64,000 bases of DNA from Isochrysis galbana (GCA_018136815.1 CM030931.1:9421829-9485828); one strand, 5' to 3'. Positions 48,101 through 60,000 are shown, numbered from the stretch's first letter. The notes: generated by a model from the sequence alone, not told the origin. Translations and numbers: made by a program.

Positions 48101-51100
48101 GTTGCTCCTTCGCGCACATTTGCCCGCTACGGCGCCGCTGCCGCCGGCAGAATCAATGCGCGTGCCTCTGCATTTGGGTCAGTTACTTGTCGCCGCCTAC
48201 TCACCGGCAGATGCCGACTCCGTGCAAACTGCACCCGCTGCAAACCTCATGATGGCCACCGTACCGAATTGCATCGCGGCTCAGGGAACGAGCGGCGCAA
48301 CCCTCACGCCCATTACGCGCGATTCTATCGCGATCGTCGGGTCTCTCATCCGAGGCTCGTCTTTCACCCTCAATGTGCAGCACCTAAACTTCGACGGCAT
48401 TCATCAGCGATCGAGGCTGCCGCAACTGGGAGTGTTAGCTAATGAGGAGTCTGATGGCGCCCTTCCCGAGTGCGCAACCTTGAGTGACGTAACGCTCGAT
48501 TCGGAACCCCCGTCGCCGGTACCTCAAACCGAGGCCTTCTGGATTACAAACCCGTCCAGCGAGCGCCACGTGGCGGTGGTGATTTGCTCGGCGGTACCCG
48601 AACATGTTGCTCGCGTGGGCTTCTCTCGAACGGTCGTTCCGCTGCCGCCGGGTGCACAAGCGATGGTAGAGGTGCGATTAGTCCCATTGTTGTCGCGTTA
48701 TTCAAGATCGGACGCGCGAATTTTAATTCGAGATGCCACGGCAGCTGATGTCGTCGAGACTGTTCGCATCGTCCTCATTGATGCAGCTCGGCCTGATGCC
48801 GATTCGGCAGCGGTAGAACGAGTAGCTGTCGGTGGACGGGCTGCAATGAATCGCATGCCCATGTCGCCGCCGATCTTGCCCAAACTGCCCCCTGTGGTGG
48901 ACGCGCCTCCGATACTCCCTCCAGAGGCCATAGGGATGCTTCCAGCACAGATTAAAAACAGCTCAGTCCTAGGCGGCGGGGCCCCACACACAATCGCTGT
49001 GCCGCTCTCCTACGAGGCAGACAGCGGCGCGACCAATTTTGGGGCGGCGAATTCTCGATCTGAAGCCGGCGCCGCATTGTGTCTGGGTGTTTCTTCAAGA
49101 GGAGCACTTGTTGGAGGCAATGTTGACTCAACGGCGGACGGCGTCGCTCCGAATGGCGTTGGCCTCGTGACTGAGCTTCCTACCTCGGAGTTTTCTGTTG
49201 CTTCACTCAACGAGCCTTTCGCACGTTGTGCTTCCGCGCTGACAGCACCTTCTTCACCTTCGCACCCCAGCGGAATCTCCCAGTCATTGTTGTGGAAGCA
49301 TAAGCCGAATGCCCCGAACCCGCTGCGCTCAACGTCCCCGCTTCTTCAAGGCGCCGAAGCCGCTCTGCTCCGATCACCGCTTGTAGGTGCGACCCCTCAA
49401 GCAGTTACTTTGAGCGCCGTCGAGGGCTATGTTCCAATCGATGCGCAGCCCACTCCCGCTACAATGAGCGAGAGTGGCCTATTGAGTGAAGCGGAGGACG
49501 GACGCCGTGGCAGAGATGATGCGGCGCCCGACTTGCCAGTTCTCGAAGTCCGCGAACTCCCGGAGGCTTGTGTAAGGTCATCCTGCGCTACGATTGGTGG
49601 GCTTGAGAGCGGCAGCTTAGCTATTGCAGCTCCCGCCATGGCGGGCGTTGCAACCGAGTCTCTCGCCCGTCCCGTGTTGGGGCTGCGTGGCGTTGCGTCT
49701 GTAGGCGATAGCGAGCGGCGCTTCGAAGTGAACTTGGGCCAACAGAATCTAGGCGATGGTTGCGTCGAGTGGGAGCTGCGTGTCGAGCACCGTGGTGCGA
49801 CCGCGTGCCCCCTGCGATATCGACTAGTGCCGCTAGAGGCTGAGGGAGGAGACGCGTCGTGGCTCTCCTTCGCCCCCTCCGCCGGTGCTCTCACGCAACC
49901 TCACGAGACGCAGGTGCGTACTTGCACTTTGTGAGCGCACGCCTTATGAATATCCACCCGGTGCTTCTAACCGCTTCGCACAGCTACAACGGGCTCAGGC
50001 CGTCTGAAAAATGCTCCGTCTCCTCAGGTAGTGACACTCTCGTGCTCAACCTCGCGCCTCGACATCCAGCCAGTATACCTTCTCATCGAAAACCATGACA
50101 ATCCGAATGATATTAAGACGGTGATGGTGTCGATGGAGCTTGTCGTTGAGCCATCGCGGGTGTGTTCCCTACCGCCCTCGCCGTATTCGCGTGTGCTCAT
50201 CCATGCGTGTTTCCAGCCGCGAGCAGCCGTCACTTCCCCCTCCCTTCACAATCCGAAACTTACCATCAAGGTAAGCTCGTTCAGCTCAACATGGTGCTCC
50301 GAATGCAATAACGCCCCATCGCCCCCTCCAGGCCAACCGATTCTTCGGTGTTTATGTTGAAGCGCAACCTTTTCGCCAGCGCTGGCGTGCTCTCGGCGCC
50401 GCCGTTTCTTCTACCACTGTTGATTTGCCGGCCGACAACCTCTACGGCGCTCTCCCACCAACCACCGAGAGTGCCCTACGGCCAACCACGCGGCCGCCAC
50501 GACGAGACCCATCGGAGCATCTCGCGATCGACTTGGGGACCGTCTACTACGGTCAGAGCTTTGTCAACCGCTCGTTCGTGGTTGAGAACCGATCAGAGAT
50601 GCCGCTTCACTTTTCGATCTCGCATACTCTTGCTGCGGAATTGGGCGAGATTGCCTTCTCCTTGTCCAACACGACGTTGAAACTCTTCTCGACCCTTCTT
50701 GTGCCACCAGCTAACGCTAAAAGAGTTTATCTACACTTCCGAGCCGAGATGCCTTCCTCTACCATTTCCAGCGCCGCGTCGGCGCGGGGCACAGCCGCTG
50801 AAGACTCTTTCATGGCGTCCACTAACTCATTGCTCTCCTCATCGGCACTGCTCTCTCGCAGGATCGCGTGCGAGATCGCAGTGCGCTGCCATCTTGTCAA
50901 AGATTACGAGGAGGAGATCAAGCTCACCGCCGCTTGTTATCCGCCTTCCTTCCGATTGTCTACGACTGAGCTCGACTTCCACCTCCCCGATCCGCGAGCC
51001 GCTTTGCCATCCGAGCCCGCCCCTACTCTGACACTGGCTTTGGAGACTTGCGAGGCGGCGAGGGGTGGAGACCCAGAAAGTCTCGCCACCAGCACTGGGA

Positions 51101-52320
51101 CTAGCCCCGCCGTTCTTGCTAGCTCGCAGTCGATGTCGCCTTTGTCGGCACTCATTCAGATCACTTCACTCAGCAAGGAGCCGCTTCCGTACAGCCTCCG
51201 CTCATCATGCTGCTTTTTCAAGATTCACACGCCCTCGGGAGGGCGTGGTGGTATCATTGAGTCCTCCTCTTGCCCCGAGCACAGCGACTATGCATGCGGG
51301 TCTTCCTGCGGGGTACACAACTTGCTCATTACACCAGATGTGGTTGCCATCCGACAGCACGCATCCTTGCTAGTGCGCTTGCGCTTCGTCGAGGAACACT
51401 TCACTATCTACAACCGCTCAGACCTCAACGAGCACGAGTACGTCACATTGCGTCTTGCCGTGGGTCCATCCGCCTTTGCGGCGACCTCCCATATCGCGGG
51501 GTTTTCGTACGCACCTTCGCGCCATCTGGGGTCGTACGCGTCAGCGCTTCTAGAGGAGCAGATCCTCGCTTTCCATGCCGAGTTCAAATCCTTTTGGGAC
51601 GGACGTCTTGGTCCAGTATTTACTGCTCACGCATTGGCGCGCGCGGCAAGAGCACGAGGTAGCCCAGACCCGCTCCTCTCCTGCGCCAACTTTGCCCATG
51701 CGCAAGGCGATGGTACCACGGGCTCAACGTCGGAGGCCTTACGCGAGGCGCGATGGCCCGGCTATCCTGGGACGGCAACCATTGCTGCCCTGGCGAGCAC
51801 TGCAGATGCCGCGTCGGCTGGCGGTAGCACCGGGTGTAGGGGCGGTAACGATGCTGCCTCAGTCGCGGCTGAACCCGAGGGCGGAGAGTGCTCATTGTAC
51901 ATCTCCCTAATGGCTGCAATTGACGCGGGAGCGCGCGACGATGTTTATGCACGGCTGTGGGCCGATTTCAGGCACATCACAGACGAGCTCGTCTACTACG
52001 GGACCAAAGCGCAGACCTCGCACTTTGTCTCGCCTCTAGCTACCTTATGCTACAAGGTTCTATTCCGTCACGAAGTTTTCGACGCTTTTCGTTCGGCATC
52101 TGCCCGACAGCACCGTCGGTTGCCATTGTTGGCGGGCGGTGAGGCGAGACCGTTCCCGGCGCCCCACCTCGAATGGTTCAAGCAGCTATCATACTTCCTT
52201 ATGCATTTCCCCGATGCCGATGCCAACACGGGGATGGATACGTTGCGCAAGTTGGAGCGCGCGCTCGTCGCCGGCTGCCAAATCCCCCAAGCAGGACGCG
52301 CCGTCTCGCGAGGAGCTTGA
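33742..52320 (+). CDS. Giant ASH/MSP-like repeat protein, about 5470 residues, 14 exons
   Basis: Exons 33742-34161, 34381-34848, 35106-35265, 35482-35597, 35780-35905, 36017-36110, 36296-36993, 37239-37358, 37561-37713, 37863-40148, 40246-40551, 40680-49913, 50028-50270 and 50332-52320 join with every phase kept (16413 bases). The fifth exon ends at a GC donor; all other donors are GT. Beta-sandwich segments of the ASH/MSP (ASPM-SPD2-Hydin) type recur, each with a L-FG core followed by V-L-N-S: ELRFGNCVVG (~277), ALDLGDCYALLPKRVVLTVR (~393), RLNFGDCEIQTRKHASVLVK (~698), SINFGTCAVRQLREKTILLH (~1520), ALDFGDVPFS (~1663), ELDFGEVRLS (~2609), ELHLGRLGYV (~3617), AIDLGTVYYGQSFVNRSFVV (~4873). Long Ser/Ala-rich linkers separate them. 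The last ~150 residues look helical (DVYARLWADFRHITDELVYY). ASH proteins are typically ciliary, centrosomal or membrane-trafficking scaffolds; that role is inferred. Not recognised as hydin itself. Confidence 0.85.
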
Positions 52321-52975
52321 ACTGCGGCATGAGTGAGCATGCCAATCGGGCGCATGCGTGTGCTGCTCAACGGTACGCCACCCGCTCATTAATGTATCGT
52401 TTTTGTGCCGTTTGTTGTTATCAGCCGTAACGCACGAATGTCTTGTTGAGCAAATGACCTATGTGTGGGAAACCAGCTCGGTCCCTGCCCACCCTTGCCC
52501 TCCCTTACTTTTCTGCTCTCCGTTTCACTAGTTCGTGCTTCACTTCTTCGGATTCTTTCTACTTGTCTCCACCTTCCTCTTTCAAACCCCCTCCCCCACC
52601 CCACCCCACCCCCTTACCCCGCCAATTTCGACCGCTTTGTGCCACTTCTTTATCTTGTCCTCGATGAGCACACCCCAACTTCGTTGTCAGCGTTAGCCTT
52701 CAAACTTTTATTTACTCGTACAATACTAGGGCGGTCAAAACTACAAGCTAAAAACATGGGGCATGGGGTGGGGGCTGATTTTTTACCGTTCTCCGAAGCC
52801 CAAGGAAACACTCCATTGACATGGGTATCGCCGCTGCGATGGCGATGCAATGCATGCCAAAAGGTGCGGGCCATCAAAAGTCCCGGTGCACCACCCAAAT
52901 CAGGGAGAAGTTATACCCCCGCGTACATATTATAATTACTAGGATGTTTGACCCCCCTCCCTCCACGCCTCGTGA
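52321..52975. other. Intergenic between convergent genes
   Basis: 3' flanks of the giant gene (plus) and the LRR remnant (minus). Pyrimidine-rich from about 52485 to 52620. No gene seen. Confidence 0.5.
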
Positions 52976-53225
52976 TCACAGGGTGACTTGCACCTTGATC
53001 TTCCTCAGTTGTGAGAGCATTGGCTGGCTCTCCGCGCCAATCGGGTTGCACGAGAGGTCCACCGACAACAACCGAAAGCTCCGCGCGAGCTCGCACAAGC
53101 GCTGCACGCCCGCCGGTCCAATCCGGTTGCGAGATCGCGTCTTTTCCCTCGCGGAGCGCGGAGAGACCCCCCACGAGATATCTAGGGACCGGAGAATGTT
53201 TTGGACGAATCTTCCTGCCGTCGGC
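52976..53225 (-). pseudogene. Leucine-rich-repeat gene, 3' remnant
   Basis: The minus frame ending at TGA 52978-52976 reads NILRSLDISW, a degraded stretch, NRIGPAGVQRLCELARSFRL, LSVDLSCNPIGAES and a short tail QLRKIKVQVTL. This is the ribonuclease-inhibitor LRR pattern (L-x-L-x-L-x-x-N-x-I-G). Upstream on minus the frame runs into the (AG)n array within 20 bases, so earlier repeats are lost or sit in exons I could not find. It could be the last exon of an intact gene interrupted only by intronic simple repeat. Confidence 0.5.
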
Positions 53226-53241
53226 CGAGGAGAGGCGGACG

Positions 53242-54100
<859 letters not shown>

Positions 54101-54200
54101 NNNNNNNNNNNNNNNNNNNNNNNNNNNNNNNNNNNNNNNNNNNNNNNNNNNNNNNNNNNNNNNNNNNNNNNNNNNNNNNNNNNNNNNNNNNNNNNNNNNN
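54101..54200. other. Assembly gap (100 N)
   Basis: A run of exactly 100 N, again a convention length. Confidence 1.
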
Positions 54201-54713
54201 CGAAAACCGCGCAACCCCCCGGCGCCAACTTACCACTCCCGTAAGGAGGCTACACTACTACACTAGCATCCAGGATGTTTGTGAGTTGTGACTAGAATAG
54301 GCTCACTCGGTCAACTCGCGCGAGGCGCCGTCGCAAAAGATCAGTGCTGATATATTTCCTTGTGCGGCCTGCCCTCCGAGCTCAAGGGACAGCGCCGCCC
54401 CCCCCGCCACGCGCGCGCCGAGCGAGCGGCGGCGGCAGTCGCGAGAGGGGAGGAACCTTCCCTCGCGCAGCCGTCGGCGAGCTGCGCGCGAGATCTCTCT
54501 AAACCAACTACAGGATTCCCTATCCCGGCCGAGGAGGGAGGACGTACCCCTCGCCCGCCGTCCTCTTCGCGAACGATCTCAGTCTTTTACTTAAAGGGGG
54601 AGCGGAAACTGGCCACTAGAAGGATTTCCGCAGTCTCTCCACGCCCGCACCCACCCGCCTCTCCCTCCCCAGCCAGCCGGCGGCCCTCCTCCGACAAGTC
54701 CTCGACGGCGAGT
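54201..54713. other. 5' flank of the NF-YC gene
   Basis: No gene. GC-rich, with frames open on plus up to and through the NF-YC start; I chose the first ATG that yields the family's acidic N-terminus. Confidence 0.45.
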
Positions 54714-56439
54714 ATGCAGCGCGGCACGAAGCGAGAGCGTCATTACGACCTCAACGTTGTGATGGACAACGCGGACGCCTGTCTCGCAGAGGAGGAGTCT
54801 GGTAGTGACGAGACGATGCTCGACGTGGAGGCAGCAGTCGCTCTCCTGGAGAATGCTGATGAGAAAGAGCGACTGCTCAAGAATGGAAATGCGGAGGAGG
54901 CGTGGCAACTTTTCTTGGAGGAGGAGCAAGCCAAGTTTTGGGAGGTGATCAAGGAAGAGGTCCGCCCTCCCCCTCCCAGAGGCCAAGGAGGGAGACCGAC
55001 TCGCATCCAGCAGCTCAGTACATTGCCCTCACCCATCTATCCGTGCATTGATTGATGCACGCACACCCTGTCGCGCACCTCTCCGCGCGCTTCCTGCCTC
55101 CCCAAACACGCCAATGCCCAGGCTATTGTGCTACAAGATGGAGCTCCTACCTTCCGTCGTGGGAGAGTCTCCTCTCTCTTGATCTGGTTGGGTGCGACAA
55201 ATGAGCCAGGACAGCCCAGCATGGCTCTCACAAGGATTGGGTGAGTTTTGGCTGTGCTATGCCCCCGCAGGCTCGGACGCACAGAGGGCGTTACGTTAGC
55301 GAAAATCTTCCTCTGGCTCGCGTGAAACGCGTCATGAAGGTAGCCTCGTGCTTCAATCCGCGGGTGCGCGCTCCCAATTCATGCACTGTCGATTGGTCAT
55401 CTCAAGGGGCATGCTGGTTAGATGGTTGATCATGAGTGGACGATCGATACTTCGAGCACGTCAAGGCATGACTCATCAGCTCGTACGCTCGCTCAAGAGG
55501 CCTGGTCATACTGGGTGAATGCACGTGTGGTCGATGGCGAGCCAGGGCCCCATGGCCCGGGCGGATAAAATCAATTCTGGTAGACGTGCACAAAGAGGGG
55601 ACGCGCCAGGCTAGGGACACGGGCGGGCCCTGATTGCGAATGTCAACGCCTTGGCACTTCGGTAAAGGTAGACCGAGCCCTTGGCATTCACCCGTGTGCA
55701 GATGATAGGCGCCAATGCTGCCCCAGCTGCTGCATACCTCGGCGAATGTTTCATCCGGTTTCTCACTCGCCGGGCTTGGAGCTATGCAGCAGTTCAAGAC
55801 AGGTGTCCGCTTGCGCTGCCCCGCCCTCAGTCGCACCGACTGGCGAAGCAATCTTGCGGGTATTTCTGCCATCGCACGTGGCGGGGTCGGCTACAAGCCC
55901 CCCCAGCATCGCCATGAGCCTTGCATATTCGTTCATTCATTCGATCAATTCTCCCGTTTGCCATATTGTATTTGCTTGGTGGCTGTTGCATTACGCCCGG
56001 CCAAGGTAGCATGCATCACAGCCGCACTCTTGGCCTGGGGTGATAGTTGCCTACCTTCCGTCGGCACTCACGCATTCATGCATGCAGGCGGACCCTCCAG
56101 TACAAGGACATCCTCGACGCTATTCAAAGTTCAGAGCAATGCGACTTTCTCATTGATGTCATCCAAGATTTCAATGTGAGTTTACTCCCCGATGATGCAT
56201 GCCGTTCAGAATCTATGGACGCAAAGTGTCCCCTCGTCAGCATGCTAGCGCGGCAACCACTCTCACATGCACCATCTCCCATATGATCACGACTCATTTG
56301 AAGTGCGCTCTGATGGCAGAGGAACCGAATCCAATTCCGTCAAACAAAGGATGCTCAACGAGTCCGAGCATTGATGGAGGCAGAAAGCAACGCCATCTGC
56401 GAGGCAGACCAAACTGCGGATGAGAGCGCTAGCCCGTGA
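54714..56439 (+). CDS. NF-YC-like histone-fold transcription factor subunit
   Basis: Exons 54714-54959, 55271-55339, about 55669-55802, 56088-56175 and 56320-56439 join in phase to 218 residues. NF-YC marks: FWEVIKEE (~75) at the family spacing before LPLARVKRVMK (~95, helix 1), MIGANAAPAAAYLGECFIRF then LTRRAW (helix 2), RTLQYKDILDAIQSSEQCDF then LIDVIQDFN (helix 3 and C-terminal helix). NF-YC pairs with NF-YB in an H2A/H2B-like dimer that recruits NF-YA to CCAAT boxes in the nucleus. The loop after helix 1 reads VDRALAFTRVQ, longer than the usual LDEDVK, so the start of exon 3 is the least sure boundary; a missed micro-exon is the alternative. The first donor is GTCCGC, weak but demanded by the family spacing. 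The last exon is a polar, Arg/Glu/Ala-rich tail. Confidence 0.88.
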
Positions 56440-57839
56440 CTGCCGGGTGAGGAACTCAGGGTGGGCGTGCGAAGTGAAAGTGCACGACGGGCAATCATCA
56501 AGTAAGTCCTCCGACCACGATCAATCATGTCCTACGACCACCCCTCAAACAAGAACCTCGCATGCTCAGATCGCGCTTTACGTATACCGAAAGGAATGGG
56601 AATTAGGAGATTAGAGAAACATGAGAAGGGCGACAGAATGAGCGTGCCTTTGTTTGTTTCTTGCCGCTCTTAGCCCTCTACGTAAGGGTTAGGGTACGAT
56701 CGAGCCCTGGGTCTGACCATTTGTCATGACGACCAATTGTTCAACTCGTACCTTTGCGCTCAGAGGCCGGCTATTTATCATGACGAGCAATTGTTTATCT
56801 TGTACCTTTGCGCTTAGAGGCCGTGCTAGAGGCCTGTCCAACTCATACCTTGCTTTTTGCATGATTCGATCCCCTCACCAAATACTCGCCTCACCTAATA
56901 CAAGCCGTGAGCTACCAGAAGCAGAAGAAGTAGACATACTCAGCCCGCGCTAGCGCTAGCGCCACCGCGTCGGCGACTCTCAAATTACAGACGTATGCGT
57001 GTGTAATGGAGGGAAGCATTGTGCGGGTTGTGTAGGTTGTGAATGGTCATGGTTTATCACAGCATGAGAGTACACTACGTAAAGGTAAAGAAACGAAGGA
57101 AAAGTGGGGCCTGCGCCCATGTGCCATGTGCATGTGACACTCTCGTGGTTACCCTTACCCTTACCATCCCTTCGCCCTCAGCAACACTTGCTTCAACAGA
57201 GGGCGCCATGTGACATGTGATACATGCGATTCAAGTGGGCCTCAACGTGAAAAGAGCGATGTTTAGCCACATCTCAAATGCACAGCAAATCACAATATAA
57301 AAAATAATGATATATCTGAGCGCTAGTACCATTACTCCCACTAGCCCGGTACTATCACGACATCCCTCAGCGCACTTGCCCGTGCACACCGTACGCCTTG
57401 ACGTGTGCTGGTGCCACAGATACATACGTAAAAAAAAATCTTGAATGTGTCCCCTATGCTACTAGTGCCTCGCAGTCACACGCGATCGGGTCGCCATCGC
57501 CTATACCCCTACCACTACTCTCCCTTCCGCTCCCCCCCTCGTTCCTTTTTCATCGGTTTTGGGGGGTCGGCCCATGTACACTACTTTGGGCCTCGCGTTG
57601 GGGGGAGGGGAGGGGCAGGCCTCATGAGCTTCTTAGAGGATGCAACTTGAGGTTCCCCTTTTTTTAGCCCCCCACATTGCCTTTTTCTACACCTTATACA
57701 ATTCTAACCTTCACCACCCCCCAAAATGTGTCCCTAGATGCAAAGGCATATGGGTCCAATGCCGCGCGGGTTGATTTCAAACAATAAAGAAGTCATTTTT
57801 GTGTGCTTATCATCGTGATATTATCTACGCTATTTCTAG
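56440..57839. other. Intergenic; tandem repeat; possible hydroxylase 5' exon
   Basis: No recognised gene. It contains the 57-bp repeat below, a CCCTTACC cluster near 57150 and a pyrimidine-rich stretch (57490-57550). A first exon of the beta-hydroxylase gene probably lies in the last few hundred bases but cannot be picked out. Confidence 0.5.
56717..56831 (+). repeat. 57-bp tandem repeat, two copies
   Basis: ATTTGTCATGACGACCAATT and ATTTATCATGACGAGCAATT begin two ~57-bp units ending CCTTTGCGCT(C/T)AGAGGCCG. A third, partial unit follows (AGAGGCCTGTCCAACTCATA). Confidence 0.85.
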
Positions 57840-58480
57840 GCGGGAAGCATTGCGTGAAGCATTACTTTGGATGTCGTCAGAGGTTTTACCCGAACCCCTA
57901 CAAAGTCTTTCCGCATCTTCAGATGCTCGCTCACAACTTTGAATTCATTGAAAGAGAGTTTCTTGGCAGTGAGTACAATATTTATGATTGGCCAGAAGAA
58001 TATCTTTACACAAATGAAAAGGGTCATGATTGGAAGGTAGTTCCACTCTATGGCTTTGGAGTTTGGAACGCCGAGTACTCGACAACATTTCCAAAGACAA
58101 TTGAATTAATCAGAACCATTCCAGGACTTCGAACTGCGATCTTTAGCAAACTCGGTCCTAGAACTAAACTAAACAAACATCGCGGATGGAGCGGATTAGC
58201 CAATGAAGCTCTTCGTTGTCATATGGGCGTTGTTGTTCCAGATCCTGACACGAAAGGTAGAAGTGGAGTTGCAGTCGAGGATGAATTTCGCCAGATTACA
58301 AAGGGAGAGTGGATTGTGTTCGATGACAGCAAAGAGCATATTGGCGTGAACGATACTGACGAGAATAGGGTCGTTTTGCTTCTTGACATAGAAAGACCAT
58401 GGTGGGTAAAGAAAGGAGAAAGTAAAATACACGATACTCCGGAATTGTTAGATTTTGTCGCCAAATTTACTAGAGTCTAA
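57840..58480 (+). CDS. Aspartyl/asparaginyl beta-hydroxylase-family dioxygenase
   Basis: The reading frame is open from about 57800; an acceptor (TATTTCTAG, 57831-57839) suggests that this is the last exon of a gene whose short first exon lies upstream, since no ATG occurs before residue 41 (57923). The Asp_Arg_Hydrox fold is clear: TKLNKHRGWSG with an iron-ligand His, ALRCHMGVVVPDP, VEDEFRQITKGEWIVFDDSK and EHIGVND with the second His, NRVVLLLDIERPWW with the Arg that binds 2-oxoglutarate. The family oxidises Asp/Asn side chains, or acyl-lipid or peptide substrates, using Fe(II), O2 and 2-oxoglutarate. The coding part has no intron, and is clearly AT-richer, with AGA and TTA codons, than all neighbours. 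Horizontal or viral origin is possible. The stop is 10 bases from that of the converging next gene. Confidence 0.88.
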
Positions 58481-58490
58481 CTAAGAATAA

Positions 58491-59216
58491 TTAATACGCA
58501 TACTCCTCCCAGGGCGGCGCCAACGCCGCACAAAGGAGAGAACGCCAGAACGCGCCTTGCTGGGAAGGGACTGCGGCAATGCGCAGCATACAGCCTACGG
58601 GCGTGGCATCTACGAGCCAGCAGTGAGCCGAGGAGGCGCATCGGAGCGTGAGGACCTCATCGAGAGTGAGGTTCCACAACACGCTCTGCATCGCCTCAAC
58701 GTGGATACTTGGCACGCCACTCTCAGCAACCGCGGCAAGTTGAGCCTGCAGCCGGCACAGGGCCGCCCGACGAGACTCTTCACGACGTGCGAATGCAGTG
58801 CGGGTCCAGCGCCTTGGCACCCGGCCCTTGAGGTTGAGGGAGACGCACAACCATTGCAATTGGTCGGTGGTCGGCATTGGTGGCGCATTGAGCGTCGGCC
58901 ACATGCAGGCGCTTGATGAGACGGTCGCAGCCCGACCGACCCTTGCTTGCGCGCTCTGAAGACTGTCGATCGCGCGCATCCCTGCATGATGCGCGTGCTC
59001 GGCCTCGGCCGCAGCGTGTGCCCTGAGATCATGCATTGTCGCAAACTTGCGCGAGCAGCAGCGCTGGGTTTCTGCCAGGATGGTAGGAGGTGTGCGCATG
59101 TGCAGGCATCCCATGGCGCTCAGTGGGCACCAGGGGCCCTGGTGCATGCGCGCGAGCGCAAGTGCGCACTCCGCCTCGAGCTCCGATGCACTGTCCACTG
59201 GACGGAGGAGGGACAT
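58491..59216 (-). CDS. Unidentified protein, 241 residues
   Basis: One frame from ATG 59216 (MSLLRPVDSASELEAECALA) to a stop at 58491. It is Ala/Leu/Arg-rich with GC-rich codons, has several Cys and His (HMRTPPTILAETQRCCSRKF) and predicted helices throughout (SRRAALCRLQAQLAAVAESG). No signal peptide or membrane segment stands out and I recognise no family. It converges on the hydroxylase gene. It could be a host gene or part of a transposon, since a hAT domain follows 300 bases to the right. Confidence 0.45.
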   Translation of the reverse strand: MSLLRPVDSASELEAECALALARMHQGPWCPLSAMGCLHMRTPPTILAETQRCCSRKFATMHDLRAHAAAEAEHAHHAGMRAIDSLQSAQARVGRAATVSSSACMWPTLNAPPMPTTDQLQWLCVSLNLKGRVPRRWTRTAFARREESRRAALCRLQAQLAAVAESGVPSIHVEAMQSVLWNLTLDEVLTLRCASSAHCWLVDATPVGCMLRIAAVPSQQGAFWRSLLCAALAPPWEEYAY

Positions 59217-59577
59217 GGGCGCGAGAGGAGAGAGGCAAAGAAAGAGGGGGAGGGGGGTCCTTATTTTTTTTAAATCCAAAAATGTTATGTAAATGTAGAG
59301 TTCTTACCATATGACGTATTATACCAAGCTTCCATGGCTGCAGAATGAGCTCGACAACGTGATACACGACGACACAGCATACACCTTATCTTCCTCCGCC
59401 TCTCATCTGGTAGTACCGGCGGGGGGGGGGGAGAGTACGAGGGGGAAGGGGGAAGGGGGAGGGCAAAGGGAAAGGGCGAGGGGGGGGAAGGGGGGCGGGG
59501 GGGTGAGTTTGACGAATTGGAGTGGCCCATAGGGCCTGAGGGCAATGAGGAACTCTCCGTATCACTGTGCGGAGCAG
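59217..59577. other. Intergenic; G-rich tract
   Basis: No gene. 59420-59505 is nearly pure G/A on plus with several 7-10 base G runs, a possible G-quadruplex site. Confidence 0.5.
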
Positions 59578-60000
59578 CATAGACGAAGTGGGCTGCTAAG
59601 GGCCTTCAATCCAGCCTTTGCCCATGGGAAGGTGAATGCCCTTTGGGTCGATCGGCTTGTGGAGATCCCTGCGTTTAGTCATATACCTTTTGTTCGCCGA
59701 GGTTTGTTGGATGAGCTTCCAGCCTACTTGATGGCATGCCACGGTACTCGGATTGATCATTCGGAGGCGCCGTTGTTCACAAAGGAGGTTTTGGCTTGGT
59801 GGGCATCCAACCACACCAAGTTCCCCACCTGGGCTGTAGCCGCAAGGATCACATTCAGCATGACTCCCAATTCTGCTTCTTGTGAACGTGTGTTTTCTTT
59901 GCTTGCCACTATGTTTGGTCCTGAGCGTTCCTTGTCTCTTGCTGATCAGATCCAGGCTGCGTTGATGTTGCGTTACAACAACCACCACCGGGAAAAGTAG
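59578..60000 (+). pseudogene. hAT transposase C-terminal dimerisation domain
   Basis: The frame reads LLDELPAYL, EVLAWWASNHTKFPTWAVAA and then TPNSASCERVFSLLATMFGP, ERSLSL and QAALMLRYNNHH to a stop at 60000. WW--N---FP-L--+A----S-P-SSA-SER-FS is the Dimer_Tnp_hAT signature. Only this last domain is seen; the catalytic Asp/Glu regions and the BED finger are absent in the ~400 bases upstream. It is a truncated element or the last exon of one. Confidence 0.8.

Noticed and set aside
56680..57165. TAAGGGTTAGGG and CCCTTACCCTTACC strings as telomeric repeats
   Set aside because: Only two or three imperfect units in each case and genes continue on both sides.
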